NCBI GenBank assembly: GCA_964030475.1
Contig: CAXIPT010000002.1
Location: forward strand, 792,903-856,902
Origin: Tethya wilhelma
Lineage: Eukaryota; Porifera; Demospongiae; Tethyida; Tethyidae
Direction of reading: 5' to 3'
Length of the DNA: 64,000 nt
Below, one piece after another: positions 44,374-55,087 of this stretch (position 1 is its first letter; the number at the start of each line of letters is the position of its first letter). Position numbers and translations under genes: made by a program. The notes below the pieces were generated by a model that did no database searches, was not told the origin of the DNA, and was given only the letters and a program-made list of their open reading frames with translations.

Positions 44374-45178
44374 CCCCCCCCCCCCCCCCCCCCCATGCAC
44401 GAGTTGGATGAGGATGTTAAAGAAGCATGGGGGATGGGAGGGGGGCTACCCCTGATTCGTGAGCTCCTGTACCGGAGCTCCTAGAGATGGTGACCCCAGA
44501 CAAGAGTCAAACTCAGACTCCGCAGAACTTGGGATGTAACTATTAGAACTCACAGTAACTTAGGTAAATCAACCTTCTCTGCCTCGATATATACCGTAGT
44601 GGAGCCAATAGGAATCTCCATTCTGTGGACGGATGAGCTGCCAGTAGAGGGATCAGCTTTAGGGCTTAGAGCAGTGGGAGGGAGCAATGAGGTGGTCTCA
44701 AGGATCTCTGGATAGACCATTTTGACCTGTCTCCTTCAGCAATCCTGCTCTAGTTGGATTCCAGTGATGCTAGGATCTCATGCGGGGCAGAAAGAGTAAA
44801 CCACCACTTGGAGCGGTTCTGAGATCGACGGATGGACCTATTTGTCTTGACTTTGGACTGATCTTCAATAGGAACAACTTTGTTAATGGCTTCGACTATT
44901 TCATCAGTGTTGGTCATGAACCTTGTACCCCAGATGACTATTATCACGAGGGGGAGAATGGGAAGAATTGGAGGAATTCTACCAAGGTGCAGGGGGCACC
45001 CCAGCACCCCTGGGGTTCAGACTGCGGCAATAAAATGTGCGAGTCGGGAAACAATGAGAGGAACCTCGGTGAGAACTGGTGGATGGTTGAGGGACATGGC
45101 TTTTTTTCTGAGGAACTTGAGGAGTAGATTTGGCAATGTCAGCAAATGATCTTTTGGGGTTTGAGGAAATTGTCTTGT
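44374..45178. repeat. Left arm of an 800-bp inverted duplication
   Basis: It matches the reverse complement of 47121-47919 almost perfectly, including an identical 85-residue ORF1 segment. Immediately left is an n at 44373 and a run of about 23 C, and the partner arm also starts at an n (47120). The coincidence suggests that at least one arm is an assembly join rather than a genomic palindrome. Confidence 0.85.
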
Positions 45179-46265
45179 TGGAGATCCCTGAATAGTGTTT
45201 CAGGTTCGTTTGGGGTCTATTCTTGCTAGTGGATTGTTGAGGGACATGGCTTTTTTTCTGAGGAACTTGAGGAGTAGATTTGGCAATGTCAGCAAATGAT
45301 CTTTTGGGGTTTGAGGAAATTGTCTTGTTGGAGACCCCTGAATAGTGTTTCAGATTCGTTTGGGGTCTATTCAAGGGTTTGAATGCGTTCCTCCAAGGAG
45401 ACAATATGCATCCGCAACGACTTGTTTTCATTTTTGAACTTGTGTTTGGCTACAGCAAATTCCTTAGAGAGGGAAGTAATTTTTAAGGCTAGCTCTTGAA
45501 TAGTAGGATTGGACAGTCCTTTCTCATTTTCTGAAGATGCAAGACAGAGCCTGCAAGACTCTTTACTGCTACAGAGACATGAAATAAAACTGGTGTCATC
45601 AGACTGGCCAATTTTATTGGTCAGAGGCTTGTTAGACTTTCTAGTGGCCGGTGCAGCAGGCTTGTCCAGCCTGCTCACACAGAGCTACTGGTTCTCAACT
45701 TGCTACCACTAGACTTCTCAGGACTGGGTGCTTCAGTTAGGGATGGTTTATGAGCAGAGCATCTGAAATGAGTTACTCTCTTAGCGCCACAGGCCGTGTA
45801 GCCACCACAGGAAGCATGAGCAGCAGCATGGCAGTTTGTGAAGGAGCATTTCACGACAACACTTTCAACAAGGATAGAGTATAAACAATTACAGCAATTT
45901 TGTGAACTCACACCATCCTTGGCAAGACTAGAGCCAATGAGGGAGGATGACTTTGACTTAGGCTTAGCTCCAAGTGGGACAGCAGAAGAGGAGTCTGATT
46001 CAGGGGGACAGTAACTGTTGTCCTGTTCGTCTGATGAGATCAGTTCCATGAGAATTCCGTTCAATTTGTTGCCAGCACCGGCTCTTTGGGGTCGGAGCTT
46101 TTGAAGAGTCACTAGCTTCAGCTTCAGCGGATTGCACTCCGGAGTTGTTAGCAGAGACATAACTCCCCACAGGAGGAGGCCTGGTTGCCTTCGTGGGAGA
46201 GTTCCTGTGCACGTGCTATGCACGCGCCGAGGCTTCATAACTTTCAGTGCATTTATTGCTATCAC
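44750..46265 (-). pseudogene. LINE ORF1: Cys/His finger, coiled coil and RNA-binding-like end
   Basis: In order: Ser-rich head; a PHD-like Cys/His cluster (CCNCLY, CSFTNCHAAAHASC, CGAKRVTHFRC) near 45900-45760; a frame change near 45680; a second frame with CLCSSKESCRLC and a coiled coil (LALKITSLSKEF...LRMHIVSLEERIQTLE) to 45367; a tandemly duplicated 50-aa basic segment (RSFADIAKSTPQVPQKK twice); and, after another frame change, GTRFMTNTDEIVEAINKVV...WWFTLSAPHEILASLE, a block usual at the end of CR1 ORF1 proteins. Function: nucleic-acid chaperone of the element. Broken by frameshifts. Confidence 0.65.
45081..45380. repeat. Two tandem 150-bp units inside LINE ORF1
   Basis: ggat(g/t)gttgagggacatggc starts at 45081 and 45231, a 150-bp period equal to 50 codons, so the frame is preserved. 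The partner arm at 47121-47919 has only one unit. Confidence 0.85.
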
Positions 46266-46270
46266 CTAGC

Positions 46271-47119
46271 TACCCATATTTATTTCAATGATATTATGCT
46301 ATCACCTAGCTACACATATTTTACTCAATGCTATTACTGCTATAACCTAGGGATTCCAGTGGCTACACAAACTGGCTCACCGGAGCTGTGCCTGCTTGCA
46401 GTAACCACCGATAGGGAGATGCCCAAATGAAATCCCCAAGAAAATAGGCTCTGCGATAGTATTGGGCCAGCTAATCGACACGTGCCATAGACTACTTGCA
46501 GGATGAAGTAATACAAGTGATAACTGTGCTGGCTCACCGGAGCTGTGCCTGTTTGCAGTAACCACCAATAGGGAGATGCCCTGCCATGTGACAGCTGCAT
46601 GTGCATCATGATCCTGATATGAACAGAGTGTGTGTAGTGGGTGGCATGAGCTAAGCTTCAAATTGCTTCTGAGCACGAGTTGCTGAGACTGACCTTTGGA
46701 TTCTATTTAATGCTCCCCATCATTAACTGGCCTTTAACCTTTAAATGCTAACTTAATGATCCCTAGCCCATTCAGTAATTAATTTGTAGTATAGTACGAC
46801 CCCCATTTATCTATACACATCAACATAATATTATATTCAGTATTTTGGAATGGGGGCCCGGGCAGTGTGAGCACCCTATGTACCTATACACATCAACGTA
46901 TATTCAGTCTTTTAGCCAATTTAAGAATGGGGGGCAGTGCGAGCACCCAACTAGTGGCTATACAAGATGAGCACTATACTACAATAATTCTTGCATGCTC
47001 TAGGTATCATTAATATAATAATCATAATTATAGACAGTGGCGATTCTAGGAAATATAGTGGGGTAGGCCATTCCCGTCTAAGGGGGTCTGGGGGCATGCT
47101 CCCCAAAAAAATTTCATGC
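46271..47119. other. Repeat-bearing stretch between inverted LINE pieces
   Basis: No gene. It holds tandem ctatcacctagctac blocks (46257-46320), a direct duplication (46372-46424 and 46529-46581) and repeated atacacatcaac...gagcaccc blocks (46810-46950). Just before the n at 47120 is a segment starting cagtggcgattctagg, which looks like the end of yet another DNA element. Confidence 0.55.
46372..46581. repeat. 53-bp direct duplication
   Basis: ctggctcaccggagctgtgc through gggagatgccc occurs at 46372-46424 and 46529-46581 with two mismatches, 157 bp apart. Confidence 0.8.
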
Positions 47120-47120
47120 N

Positions 47121-47919
47121 GTCTCCAACAAGACAATTTCCTCAAACCCCAAAAGATCATTTGCTGACATTGCCAAATCTACTCCTCAAGTTCCTCAGAA
47201 AAAAAGCCATGTCCCTCAACCATCCACCAGTTCTCACCGAGGTTCCTCTCATTGTTTCCCGACTCGCACATTTTATTGCCGCAGTCTGAACCCCAGGGGT
47301 GCTGGGGTGCCCCCTGCACCTTGGTAGAATTCCTCCAATTCTTCCCATTCTCCCCCTCGTGATAATAGTCATCTGGGGTACAAGGTTCATGACCAACACT
47401 GATGAAATAGTCGAAGCCATTAACAAAGTTGTTCCTATTGAAGATCAGTCCAAAGTCAAGACAAATAGGTCCATCCGTCGATCTCAGAACCGCTCCAAGT
47501 GGTGGTTTACTCTTTCTGCCCCGCATGAGATCCTAGCATCACTGGAATCCAACTAGAGCAGGATTGCTGAAGGAGACAGGTCAAAATGGTCTATCCAGAG
47601 ATCCTTGAGACCACCTCATTGCTCCCTCCCACTGCTCTAAGCCCTAAAGCTGATCCCTCTACTGGCAGCTCATCCGTCCACAGAATGGAGATTCCTATTG
47701 GCTCCACTACGGTATATATCGAGGCAGAGAAGGTTGATTTACCTAAGTTACTGTGAGTTCTAATAGTTACATCCCAAGTTCTGCGGAGTCTGAGTTTGAC
47801 TCTTGTCTGGGGTCACCATCTCTAGGAGCTCCGGTACAGGAGCTCACGAATCAGGGGTAGCCCCCCTCCCATCCCCCATGCTTCTTTAACATCCTCATCC
47901 AACTCGTGCATGGGGGGGG
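47121..47919. repeat. Right arm of the 800-bp inverted duplication
   Basis: Reverse complement of 44374-45178, bounded on its left by n at 47120. Carries one instead of two of the 150-bp ORF1 units. Confidence 0.85.
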
Positions 47920-47929
47920 TAAAGGAAAG

Positions 47930-49231
47930 GAATCTAAGAGTTGAATGTTTTAATATCTGCGGTTTTAAATCTAATAAACATTACCTTTATGATCTTATTG
48001 ACACCCTTGATATTAATTTTGTGCTATCTCTGAACACTGGCTTCATTCTTTTAACTTGTCCTTACTTTCCAAGCTCCACAAAGATTTTTTTGCCTTCTCC
48101 ATGTCAGCTCCTTCTGATAAAGACACCCTCACCTGTACCCCATGCTACCTGCGTGGTAATGGTGGAGTCTCGATCTTATGGCGGAAATCATTCTCTTATA
48201 ACATCAAGAGGCTACCTGAATTTTCAAACCAAAGGGTTGTCGCCATTCAGGTAAAAACCTCCAACCGTCCCATTATTTTTCTGTCAGTGTATCTACCAAC
48301 CTGGTCTGGATGCATGGATGAGTTCAAAGAAACGTTGGACTACCTTGACTACGTTTTTGTTTCTTTAGCGTTTGACAACGACATAATTATTCTTGGCGAT
48401 CTAAACGCTGATCTGGGACCCCTTGGAGGCCCATTCTGCACCACGAGTACGAATGAGCATGGCAGAATTCTGGCCAGGTATCTTAATAGGTGGAACCTCA
48501 AGTCACTACACATCAGTGATAGGTGCTCTTCCTACCCGGGTAATCTCTCCTCTCACACCTATCATAGTGATGCACATGACTCCTTCAGCACCATTGACCA
48601 TATCCTTATTCCTGAACACATTCGGAAGAATTTCCACTCGACATCTGTTTTGAATGAGAATCCGTTGAATATGTCGGATCATCTCCCTGTGGTTTGCTCA
48701 TTGCAGTGCTGTTTTCCTTCACAACCTCCTGTTTTGTCAAGCCACAAAAAGTCCTTTGTTCCCACTGGTCGAAAGTCTCCAAGGAGGAGATCAGCCAGAA
48801 CTACACCAAAGCAGTTCAACAAGCTCTAAGTAACATCCCCAGACTCCCTGAAGATGATGCTTCTTTTGATGATATTGACTCTTACACGGACACCATCACC
48901 GCTGCTATGCTCCATGCGGCTAGAAACAGTATCCCCGGCAAACGCTTCTTACAAACCTGGCTGGACAAGAGAGCTCACTATAGCACACAATAGGTCTAAG
49001 AGAGCATACAAGCTTTGGGTCTCTGCTGGACGACCCCGAACTTGTGATCACCCAGTTCATTTATACTACAAGGAAGAAAAAGCCAAGTTCAGAGCGAAGC
49101 TAAGAAACCACCAACAGCAACAGAGAGAGGAATTCTTCAATCAGTTAACTGTACCGACTCCTCCAAGCTTTTCCGTGAAATTAGGAAAGCAAAAGGCTCC
49201 GTGCATGAACCTACCAACACCCTCCACTACA
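47930..49231 (+). pseudogene. LINE ORF2 start: AP endonuclease and linker, frameshifted
   Basis: ORF2 opens with RVECFNICGFKSNKHYLYDLI (47946 on), shifts frame near 48055, and continues as the endonuclease: GGVSILWRKSF, IIFLSVYLP, IILGDLNADLG, HDSFSTIDHILIP and NMSDHLPVVC. The catalytic pieces GDLNAD and SDHLP are intact. Another shift near 48830-48990 leads to the linker (RSKRAYKLWVSAGRPR, YYKEEKAKFRAKLRNHQQQ). Ends at the MITE insertion at 49232. Confidence 0.75.
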
Positions 49232-49616
49232 ACAAGTAGTAAAAATTTCAAAAAAATTAGTAGTGTAGGAATGGGCAGTGCAGTAAAAAGTATTGGAACA
49301 AGGCGTGTCTCAATTTCGGCACATGACTACTTCATTTTTATTATATCTTGATCCCTTGTAAGGATCCTATATATAAGTGTCATAAATGCAATGATCATAC
49401 AATAGTGCATTGGTTCATATTTCTACTATAATTAGTAGGCTAAGCAGTGGAGCAAACTATAGCAAACAGGTAACTTAAGCTGGGCTGCCAGCCAAGAGTT
49501 GGGTATAAAAAAATGAAGTAGTCATGTGCCGAAATTGAGACACGCCTTGTTCCAATACTTTTTACTGCACTGCCCATTCCTACACTACTAATTTTTTTGA
49601 AATTTTTACTACTTGT
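49232..49616. mobile_element. Long-TIR MITE, ACAAGTAGTAAAAATTT family, copy 3, inside the LINE
   Basis: Terminal inverted repeats of about 110 bp are almost perfect (ACAAGTAGTAAAAATTTCAA to its inverse at 49616) with a centre of about 165 bp. It interrupts the LINE ORF2 linker, so it is younger than the LINE. The 50 bp to the right (cacttttttcaacacta) also follow the copy ending at 32403, hinting that the true element is longer on that side. Confidence 0.85.
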
Positions 49617-50693
49617 TCATTCACTTTTTTCAACACTACAGTGGGGAGACTACCAGAGACTGATNTGAGTTAACAAATCTTGTATTCAGTTTGTCAAGGT
49701 AAGAATTCTTTCTGTAACTACAGATGTAATATCTTCAAACACTCAACAACATGCACACACTGATTTTAGAGTTCTGGAAATGTACATGTCATGAGGTAAG
49801 GATCTCTTGTTCATAATCGATGTAGCAAGAATGCAACGTGCACACTAGTGTTTAGGTCTTGTGGAGGATCTGTCCTATTGTAGATAAGGATTATGAATGG
49901 CTCCACTATAAAGAGCTCTCAATTACACACAGCTATCATTCTTGTTTATTCTCTTCGCAATATGCTTATGACGACATGTGCCTGAACCTCTGGAGATCAT
50001 CTTGTGGAGCTGCACATGCCATTAAAAGGGAAGCATTGTTAATTCAAGATTTACTTTTATTAATGCTCTCTCTACAACACACATACTATCAAGTTAACAA
50101 GTCGTCTTGCAGTTTTCCCGATGCATGGTAAGTTTTTAAATTGCTCACAACTATCCTGTTTAAATTTAATACTGTACAACTTTCGCTGTTCAGGTCATGT
50201 GGAAGATCTGTCCAGTTATATTGTAGGTAAGGATTATCAATGGCTTGGCTATAAAGATCTCTCAATTACACACAGCTATCATTCTTGTTCATTCTCTCCA
50301 CAATATGTTTACTACAACATGTGCCTACAGGGTCAATATTTTGTCTCATTCTTAGATTGAATATGTGGGGCCATCTGTTCATTTTGAGGTATGGATTCTC
50401 AATCGTACACTCCCATTGTTCACAAACTATTAACCGACATGTGCACACACTGGCTTGAAGTCTGTGGCCAGAAATGGAGCTGGGTGGCCATGCAGTGATC
50501 ATTGTCACGAGCAGACATTACAATTTTAAAACGTGCAGGATTTTTAGTGCATAAAAATATATTTCAGAAGGCTCAGTCTCCCACATCAACGGTGTTTGGC
50601 CGGATTTCCTGCTCAAGACAGCTAATTTATAGCTTAATTACATCCACCACCGGGCACGCCCATAAGGCGTGGCTGATTGCTGCTATAAAACCT
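49617..50693. other. Non-coding stretch with diverged direct repeats
   Basis: Between the MITE and the DIRS-like element. A block with gatctgtcc...gtagataaggattat, ctctcaattacacacagctatcattcttg and cgacatgtgcctga occurs at about 49865-49995 and again at 50205-50335, with a third partial echo near 50400-50460. The n at 49665 interrupts the left part. No gene. Confidence 0.5.
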
Positions 50694-50751
50694 CCTTGCG
50701 CATGTCAGTAGTCGGCCTTTTTCTTAGCTCAAGACACGTGTCAAGAAAGAT

Positions 50752-51246
50752 ATGGCGGACAAAGGGAACGAAGATCTCCGCCAGATGATGGAGAAGATGG
50801 GCCAGACCCTGCAATCCCTCCAGGAGGAGGTAAGCGACTTGAAGCGTCGATCTCGCTCCCGGAGTCGGAGCAGGCGCACTAACTCTACTCGGAGAAGTAG
50901 CAGTAGCAACAGCAGCACTAGTAGCAGTAGTAGCAGTGCCAGCGAAAAGCGCCCCTCCACTTCTAACAAGGAAAAGGGAAGACGTCACAGGGGCCACCTC
51001 CACTCAGGGGACAGACGTCCAAGAAGTAAGCACATACGTAGGGGCATACGCCACTCTCACAGATCCAGATCCAGGAGCAGACGCTCCCGCTCACCGAGAT
51101 CCAGATCCAGGAGCAGACGCTCCCGTTCACCAGGGTCTAGACCCAAGAGCAGACGCTCCCGGTCACCCAGATCCAGACAAAGGAGCAGACGCTCCCATTC
51201 ACCCAGCTCTTCCCGGGAATCCAGATGGGCTCATAGAATGGAATGA
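50752..51246 (+). CDS. SR-repeat gag-like protein of the DIRS-like element
   Basis: The 164-aa product starts MADKGNEDLRQMMEKM with a short coiled coil (LQSLQEEVSDLKRR), then a long Arg/Ser region with tandem SRSRSRRSRSP repeats encoded by a 45-60-bp DNA repeat (cagatccaggagcagacgctccc, four copies at about 51060-51200). It probably acts as the nucleic-acid-binding first ORF. SR repeats otherwise typify splicing factors, but the position right before the RT ORF makes a retrotransposon role far more likely. Confidence 0.65.
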   Translation: MADKGNEDLRQMMEKMGQTLQSLQEEVSDLKRRSRSRSRSRRTNSTRRSSSSNSSTSSSSSSASEKRPSTSNKEKGRRHRGHLHSGDRRPRSKHIRRGIRHSHRSRSRSRRSRSPRSRSRSRRSRSPGSRPKSRRSRSPRSRQRSRRSHSPSSSRESRWAHRME

Positions 51247-51261
51247 CCTGAAGAGGAACAT

Positions 51262-53258
51262 ATGGATTATGAAGCAGAAGTGACCTGGCCAGACTCTGAT
51301 GATGATGGTAACACCAAGCTGGTGGAAGTCTCGGAGAAGACTAAGTCTCTATTGGAGTCGCGGTGCACACAGAGTGTGCCAAATGAGAAAAGGAGGAGAA
51401 TCAGGAGCAGATACCCCCAACCCAAGGTGTCTGCAACGAAAACTCCTCGCCTAGATGAGTTTCTGCGACCAGTCCTCCCAGCGTCCACTAAGACTAACGA
51501 CAAGGACCTGGCCAAGATCCAAACCTTTGTGCTTGACGCCATGGGCCCCCTCACAGCACTGCTGGAAGCAGCCACAAAGGAGGAGGACCTAACATTCGAA
51601 GAGGTGGCTACTGCCACCACAACTGCTGTGGAACTCATAGGCAATGCTAACGCTAGAATCTCAAGGTTGCGACGGCAGAGGGTATGTGACCACCTAAACA
51701 AATCACTCCAACCACTGGCTCAGAGAGATGAGCTGTTCAAGGAGGCTTCTCCAGCTCTATTTGGTCCAGAGTTTGCCAAAAGGAGCAAGGACCATGTGGA
51801 CCAGCTCAAAGCAATCATGGCCACAGTCCCAAAGAAAAACCATTTTTTTCGAGATGGCCCCCCCAAAGGAGGAATTTCAACCTCCATCATGACCAAGGAT
51901 CCCAGAGGTCGAGCCAGAGCGCCGGGAAAAACTGAACCCCAAGGGCCAGAGAAAAATCAAAAATTAAAAAGTGTATTAGTCAAGTTGGGTCTGACTCTAA
52001 AAAATGCCCACCAGGGGGTAGCTGGAAGGCTAGCTACCCACTTACAGAATTGGGAAAAGATTACCAATGACAGGTGGGTATTAGAGACAGTAAAGGGTTA
52101 CAAGATAGACTTCCTCTCAGAACCTCACCAGGAGAGGAGGCCACACACCCCACAGTACAATGCAGAACAAGAGAAACTGATTGTGGAGGAGATCAGAGAT
52201 CTCTTGGAGAAGGAGGCGGTAGTGCCAGTCTCGGAGAGTCAGAGTCAGGATGGCTATTATTCAAACCTATTTCTGGTCCCCAAAAAAGATGGCGGACAGA
52301 GACCCGTAATAAACCTGAAGGCTCTGAACGAGTTTGTCCAGCCACTACACTTCAAGATGGAAGGAATCCCTACCTTGAAGGAGTTGATAAGGCCTGGAGA
52401 TTGGATGGTAAAGGTGGATCTCAAGGATGCGTATTTTACAATACCAATTCACCCCTCACACAGGAAATATCTGAGGTTCATGATGGCAGGACAACCGTAT
52501 CAGTTTACTTGTCTCCCATTCGGCCTGACATCTGCACCATGGGTCTTTCTTTACCAAGACCCTGAAACCAGTGGCAGCACTGCTGCGGGAGATGGGTGTA
52601 AGAATGATTGTCTACATAGACAATATCCTCATCTTGGTGGAGTCCAGGGAGGAGGCATTGGAGCAGGTGGAAGCCTTAGTCTATCTCCTAGAATGCCTGG
52701 GCTTTATTATCAACAGGAAGAAGTCCGTAATGACACCAGACCAGGTAATCGACTTCTTGGGTCTCACAGTGGACACTGTACAAATGCAACTAAAGCTGCC
52801 GGGGGAGAAAATCAAGAAGATTCGTGCAGATGCACGGAAGTTGGAAAAAAAACCCAAAATATCAGCCAGAGCGCTGTCGAGGCTGATAGGGAAGATGAAC
52901 GCAACAGTACAGGTTATCCCTCCTGCTCCACTGTTCTTCTGGCACCTACAAATGGACCTCACTCTAGCCCTGGAAAGGAGCTTTCAGAACTACAACACAG
53001 ATCTAACCCTCTCTTAGGAAGCCAGAGAGGAACTGCAGGCATCACATGTGCAAATGGAATGGGAAAAAACTACTCAGGAGAGAGATAGATATGATAATAG
53101 AGTCAGATGCCTCCCTGATGGGTTGGGGAGCAACCTGTCAGGGACAGAGGACCGGAGGTCCATGGACAGAAGACGAATCCCAAATGCACATCAACTGCTT
53201 GGAGCTTCTGGCAGCAACATTTGCTGTTCAAACATTTGCAAAACAATCAACAGTATAA
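51262..53258 (+). pseudogene. DIRS-like RT and RNase H polyprotein, frameshifted
   Basis: N-terminal acidic region and a basic linker precede the RT: NLFLVPKKDGGQRPVINLKALNEFV, GDWMVKVDLKDAYFTIPIH (motif A) and FTCLPFGLTSAP (motif B). Near 52551 one extra base shifts the frame; the next frame continues FTKTLKPVAALLREMGVRMIVYIDNILI with Asn in place of the second catalytic Asp, followed by the RT connection (KKSVMTPDQVIDFLGLTVD). A stop at 53015-53017 (TAG where LSQEAREEL is expected) and a further shift precede the RNase H (IESDASLMGWGA, CLELLAA). The DIRS1 assignment rests on the RT wording and the VKVDLKDAYF/RKYLRF pattern. Confidence 0.8.
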
Positions 53259-53501
53259 TTTATGTAGATACTCATGATCAATCTCAGTTAAAACATTGAA
53301 GCAACCGTCACACCGTTGACCAATCTGAAAATAGCTAAGTTGAACAAACAACTGCAAAAATTTTTTAAAAACATAGCATGGGCATGCACATTTGTACAAA
53401 GACTTACCGTATCTAGAGTCTGTGCACTATAGGCACTGTGGATACACAGGGTTTGGTTCCTGCTTTATAAATATTGGTCAACCAAGAGTGTGAATATATA
53501 T

Positions 53502-53536
53502 CAAGGAGTGGGCGAGCGAAGCGAGCCCACTCCTTG
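53502..53536. repeat. Perfect hairpin with 12-bp arms
   Basis: CAAGGAGTGGGC and GCCCACTCCTTG flank an 11-nt loop of gagcgaagcga. Likely the end of a mobile element or a structural repeat; not a bacterial-type terminator in this genome. Confidence 0.7.
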
Positions 53537-53779
53537 TTTGTGTATGTTTATAGCCGGGATCAGTTACTATAACTCAAACAATAGTAAGCAAAGCTATTGT
53601 GTATAAATATTCTTCTAGGTCAGTTGGCTAAGGACAACCTTTGCAGTTGAAGCAACACACAACAATCACATTAATACTGGCATAAGCAATTGGAAACTCA
53701 AAGGGAAGCAATGCTGCATGTGTATATGCACTGCTTAGTGCTATGGTGCTACTTTGCATTGTCCAGCTCAGCAATTTAC

Positions 53780-53981
53780 CTCACAACGTGATGTCACAAA
53801 CGACCCTTTTCCGACTTCCACCATTTTTGTAATCAGCTGGCAAAGAAACTCGTTATCTGGCTAGCTGTGTTTCATGTACAGCGACAGAGAAGCAGATTCC
53901 TAGAAGTGAAAGTTCTCCCCTAGCTATGCTTCTTTTGTGAAAGATTGGCTTCTTCTTCGTCGGATACATACGCCACTGGTA
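53780..53981 (+). promoter_or_regulatory. Candidate promoter and 5' UTR exon of the 2A-ROCO gene
   Basis: GTGATGTCAC near 53800 resembles a CREB/ATF site. A downstream stretch ends CGCCACTG|GTAAGC at about 53981, a good donor, and the coding exon of the 2A gene is preceded by a T-rich acceptor (ttttttttag, 55070). A spliced 5' UTR is therefore plausible. Inference from position only. Confidence 0.35.
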
Positions 53982-54137
53982 AGCCTTGTCAGCGATCTCA
54001 AAAAAAGTTATAACACCTGTGATTCTATCCTAGGCTAAGCTAGTTCTCTAGGCACAATTTTTATAGCTTGCATTTTTCACAGTCTAAAGATAAAGTAGCG
54101 TTTTAGCTCGAGGTCGCATCACTTCCGGTGACCCTCC

Positions 54138-54139
<2 letters not shown>

Positions 54140-54173
<34 letters not shown>
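54140..54173. repeat. (AC)n microsatellite
   Basis: About 16 AC units; an n follows at 54198. Confidence 0.9.
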
Positions 54174-54175
<2 letters not shown>

Positions 54176-54791
54176 GAAAAAACTTTGCTTACAATATNTC
54201 GTGTCAATGTGGCCATCATGCATGACTGATTGGAGTCTAATTGCATTAATTCAAAGTTTAATCTAAGCATTGTTCAGTCTTCTTATCAATAATAGCTAGT
54301 TTTTACTATGAAACCATAATAATGAGTTTCAGTGTGTGTGTGTAGATAATGAGTACATGCACTCTAGGGGATTGCACAGCTACAGACACTACGTCATGTG
54401 TATAAATTTTATAAATTATGTCAATCCTGACCACACCCCTTACATCATACCATGCCAGAGGTGTAAACAACTAGAGTCTTGTCTACTATCCTGCTATCAA
54501 ACATCAAAGCTGTGCTAGCTGTCCATCTGTCTCCGAGCTGAGCTCAAAGTAGTAAGTTAACCTATTACTATCATCCTCTTATGGTCAATATAGGGGTCAC
54601 TGAAATGAATATATAATTCTTCACGTGCACGTAAATGAAAAAGGAATCATTAATTTGGGCCTGCAGATTGCCAATGCTAATTTTGGTATGTTTGCCCTGT
54701 ATAGCTTTATTTCTCTCCCAGTAGCTCCGGGTTTTGTGGGGTATCATACTGAATGATGTTTATATTATATTCATTTTCAATTTTTGATGTT

Positions 54792-55015
54792 GGGGGCACT
54801 TCCAAACAATTTTTTTGGAAAGATTAACGTCATTATGACACTAACTTCTGACCCTCCCCCTTCATAACGGCACAAGAAATTATTAAAGTCAAGATAATAA
54901 TTATAAGTGAGGTACAATTTTTAATACCACTTTCTGTTAACGTCACAAGTTGAGACACCACCCCTTAGCGTCATAATGACGTTAATTTTTCCAAAAATAT
55001 TTTGGAAGTGCCCCC
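54792..55015. mobile_element. Foldback MITE, GGGGGCACTTCC ends
   Basis: GGGGGCACTTCCAAACAATT at the left pairs with the inverse of TTTTGGAAGTGCCCCC at the right, and aacgtcattatgac pairs with gtcataatgacgtt. About 224 bp, non-coding, 55 bp upstream of the coding exon of the 2A gene. Confidence 0.75.
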
Positions 55016-55087
55016 TTACTTCTTTATTTTTAAACTATAATACTAGGTAACAAAAGCATATTTTTTTTTAGGTTCATTAGATCACCG

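Larger units (their letters stand above)
44379..46270 (-). mobile_element. LINE 5' part with ORF1 (CR1-like), minus strand
   Basis: Read leftward, this is the ORF1 end of a CR1-type LINE. Its 3' part (ORF1 end plus AP endonuclease) is found on the plus strand from 47121 on. The 5' segment is therefore inverted relative to the 3' segment, as in twin-priming, or was placed so by assembly. Confidence 0.65.
47121..49231 (+). mobile_element. LINE (CR1-like): ORF1 end and AP endonuclease, interrupted by a MITE
   Basis: The plus strand contains the ORF1 end (47299-47556), a spacer and the apurinic-type endonuclease of ORF2, then the pre-RT linker, where it is cut by the MITE at 49232. The RT is not present after the MITE, so the copy is 3' truncated or the rest lies elsewhere. 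The first 800 bp duplicate the minus-strand arm at 44374-45178. Confidence 0.75.
50694..53300 (+). mobile_element. DIRS-like retrotransposon, 3' truncated
   Basis: An SR-rich first ORF is followed after 15 bp by a large ORF with a DIRS1-type reverse transcriptase and RNase H. The tyrosine recombinase expected downstream is absent and coding similarity ends near 53300, so the copy is truncated. Terminal inverted repeats were not identified. RT has lost its catalytic box (YIDN for YIDD) and there is a frameshift, so the element is inactive. Confidence 0.8.
53301..55070. other. Upstream region of the 2A-ROCO gene with repeats
   Basis: It contains a perfect hairpin (53502-53536), a candidate promoter and noncoding first exon (53780-53981), an AC microsatellite (54140-54173) with an n nearby (54198), and a MITE (54792-55015). 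No other coding exon was recognised. Confidence 0.5.

Noticed and set aside
53502..53536. Rho-independent terminator
   Set aside because: Strong hairpin, but the genome is eukaryotic and no U-tract follows; treated as a repeat.
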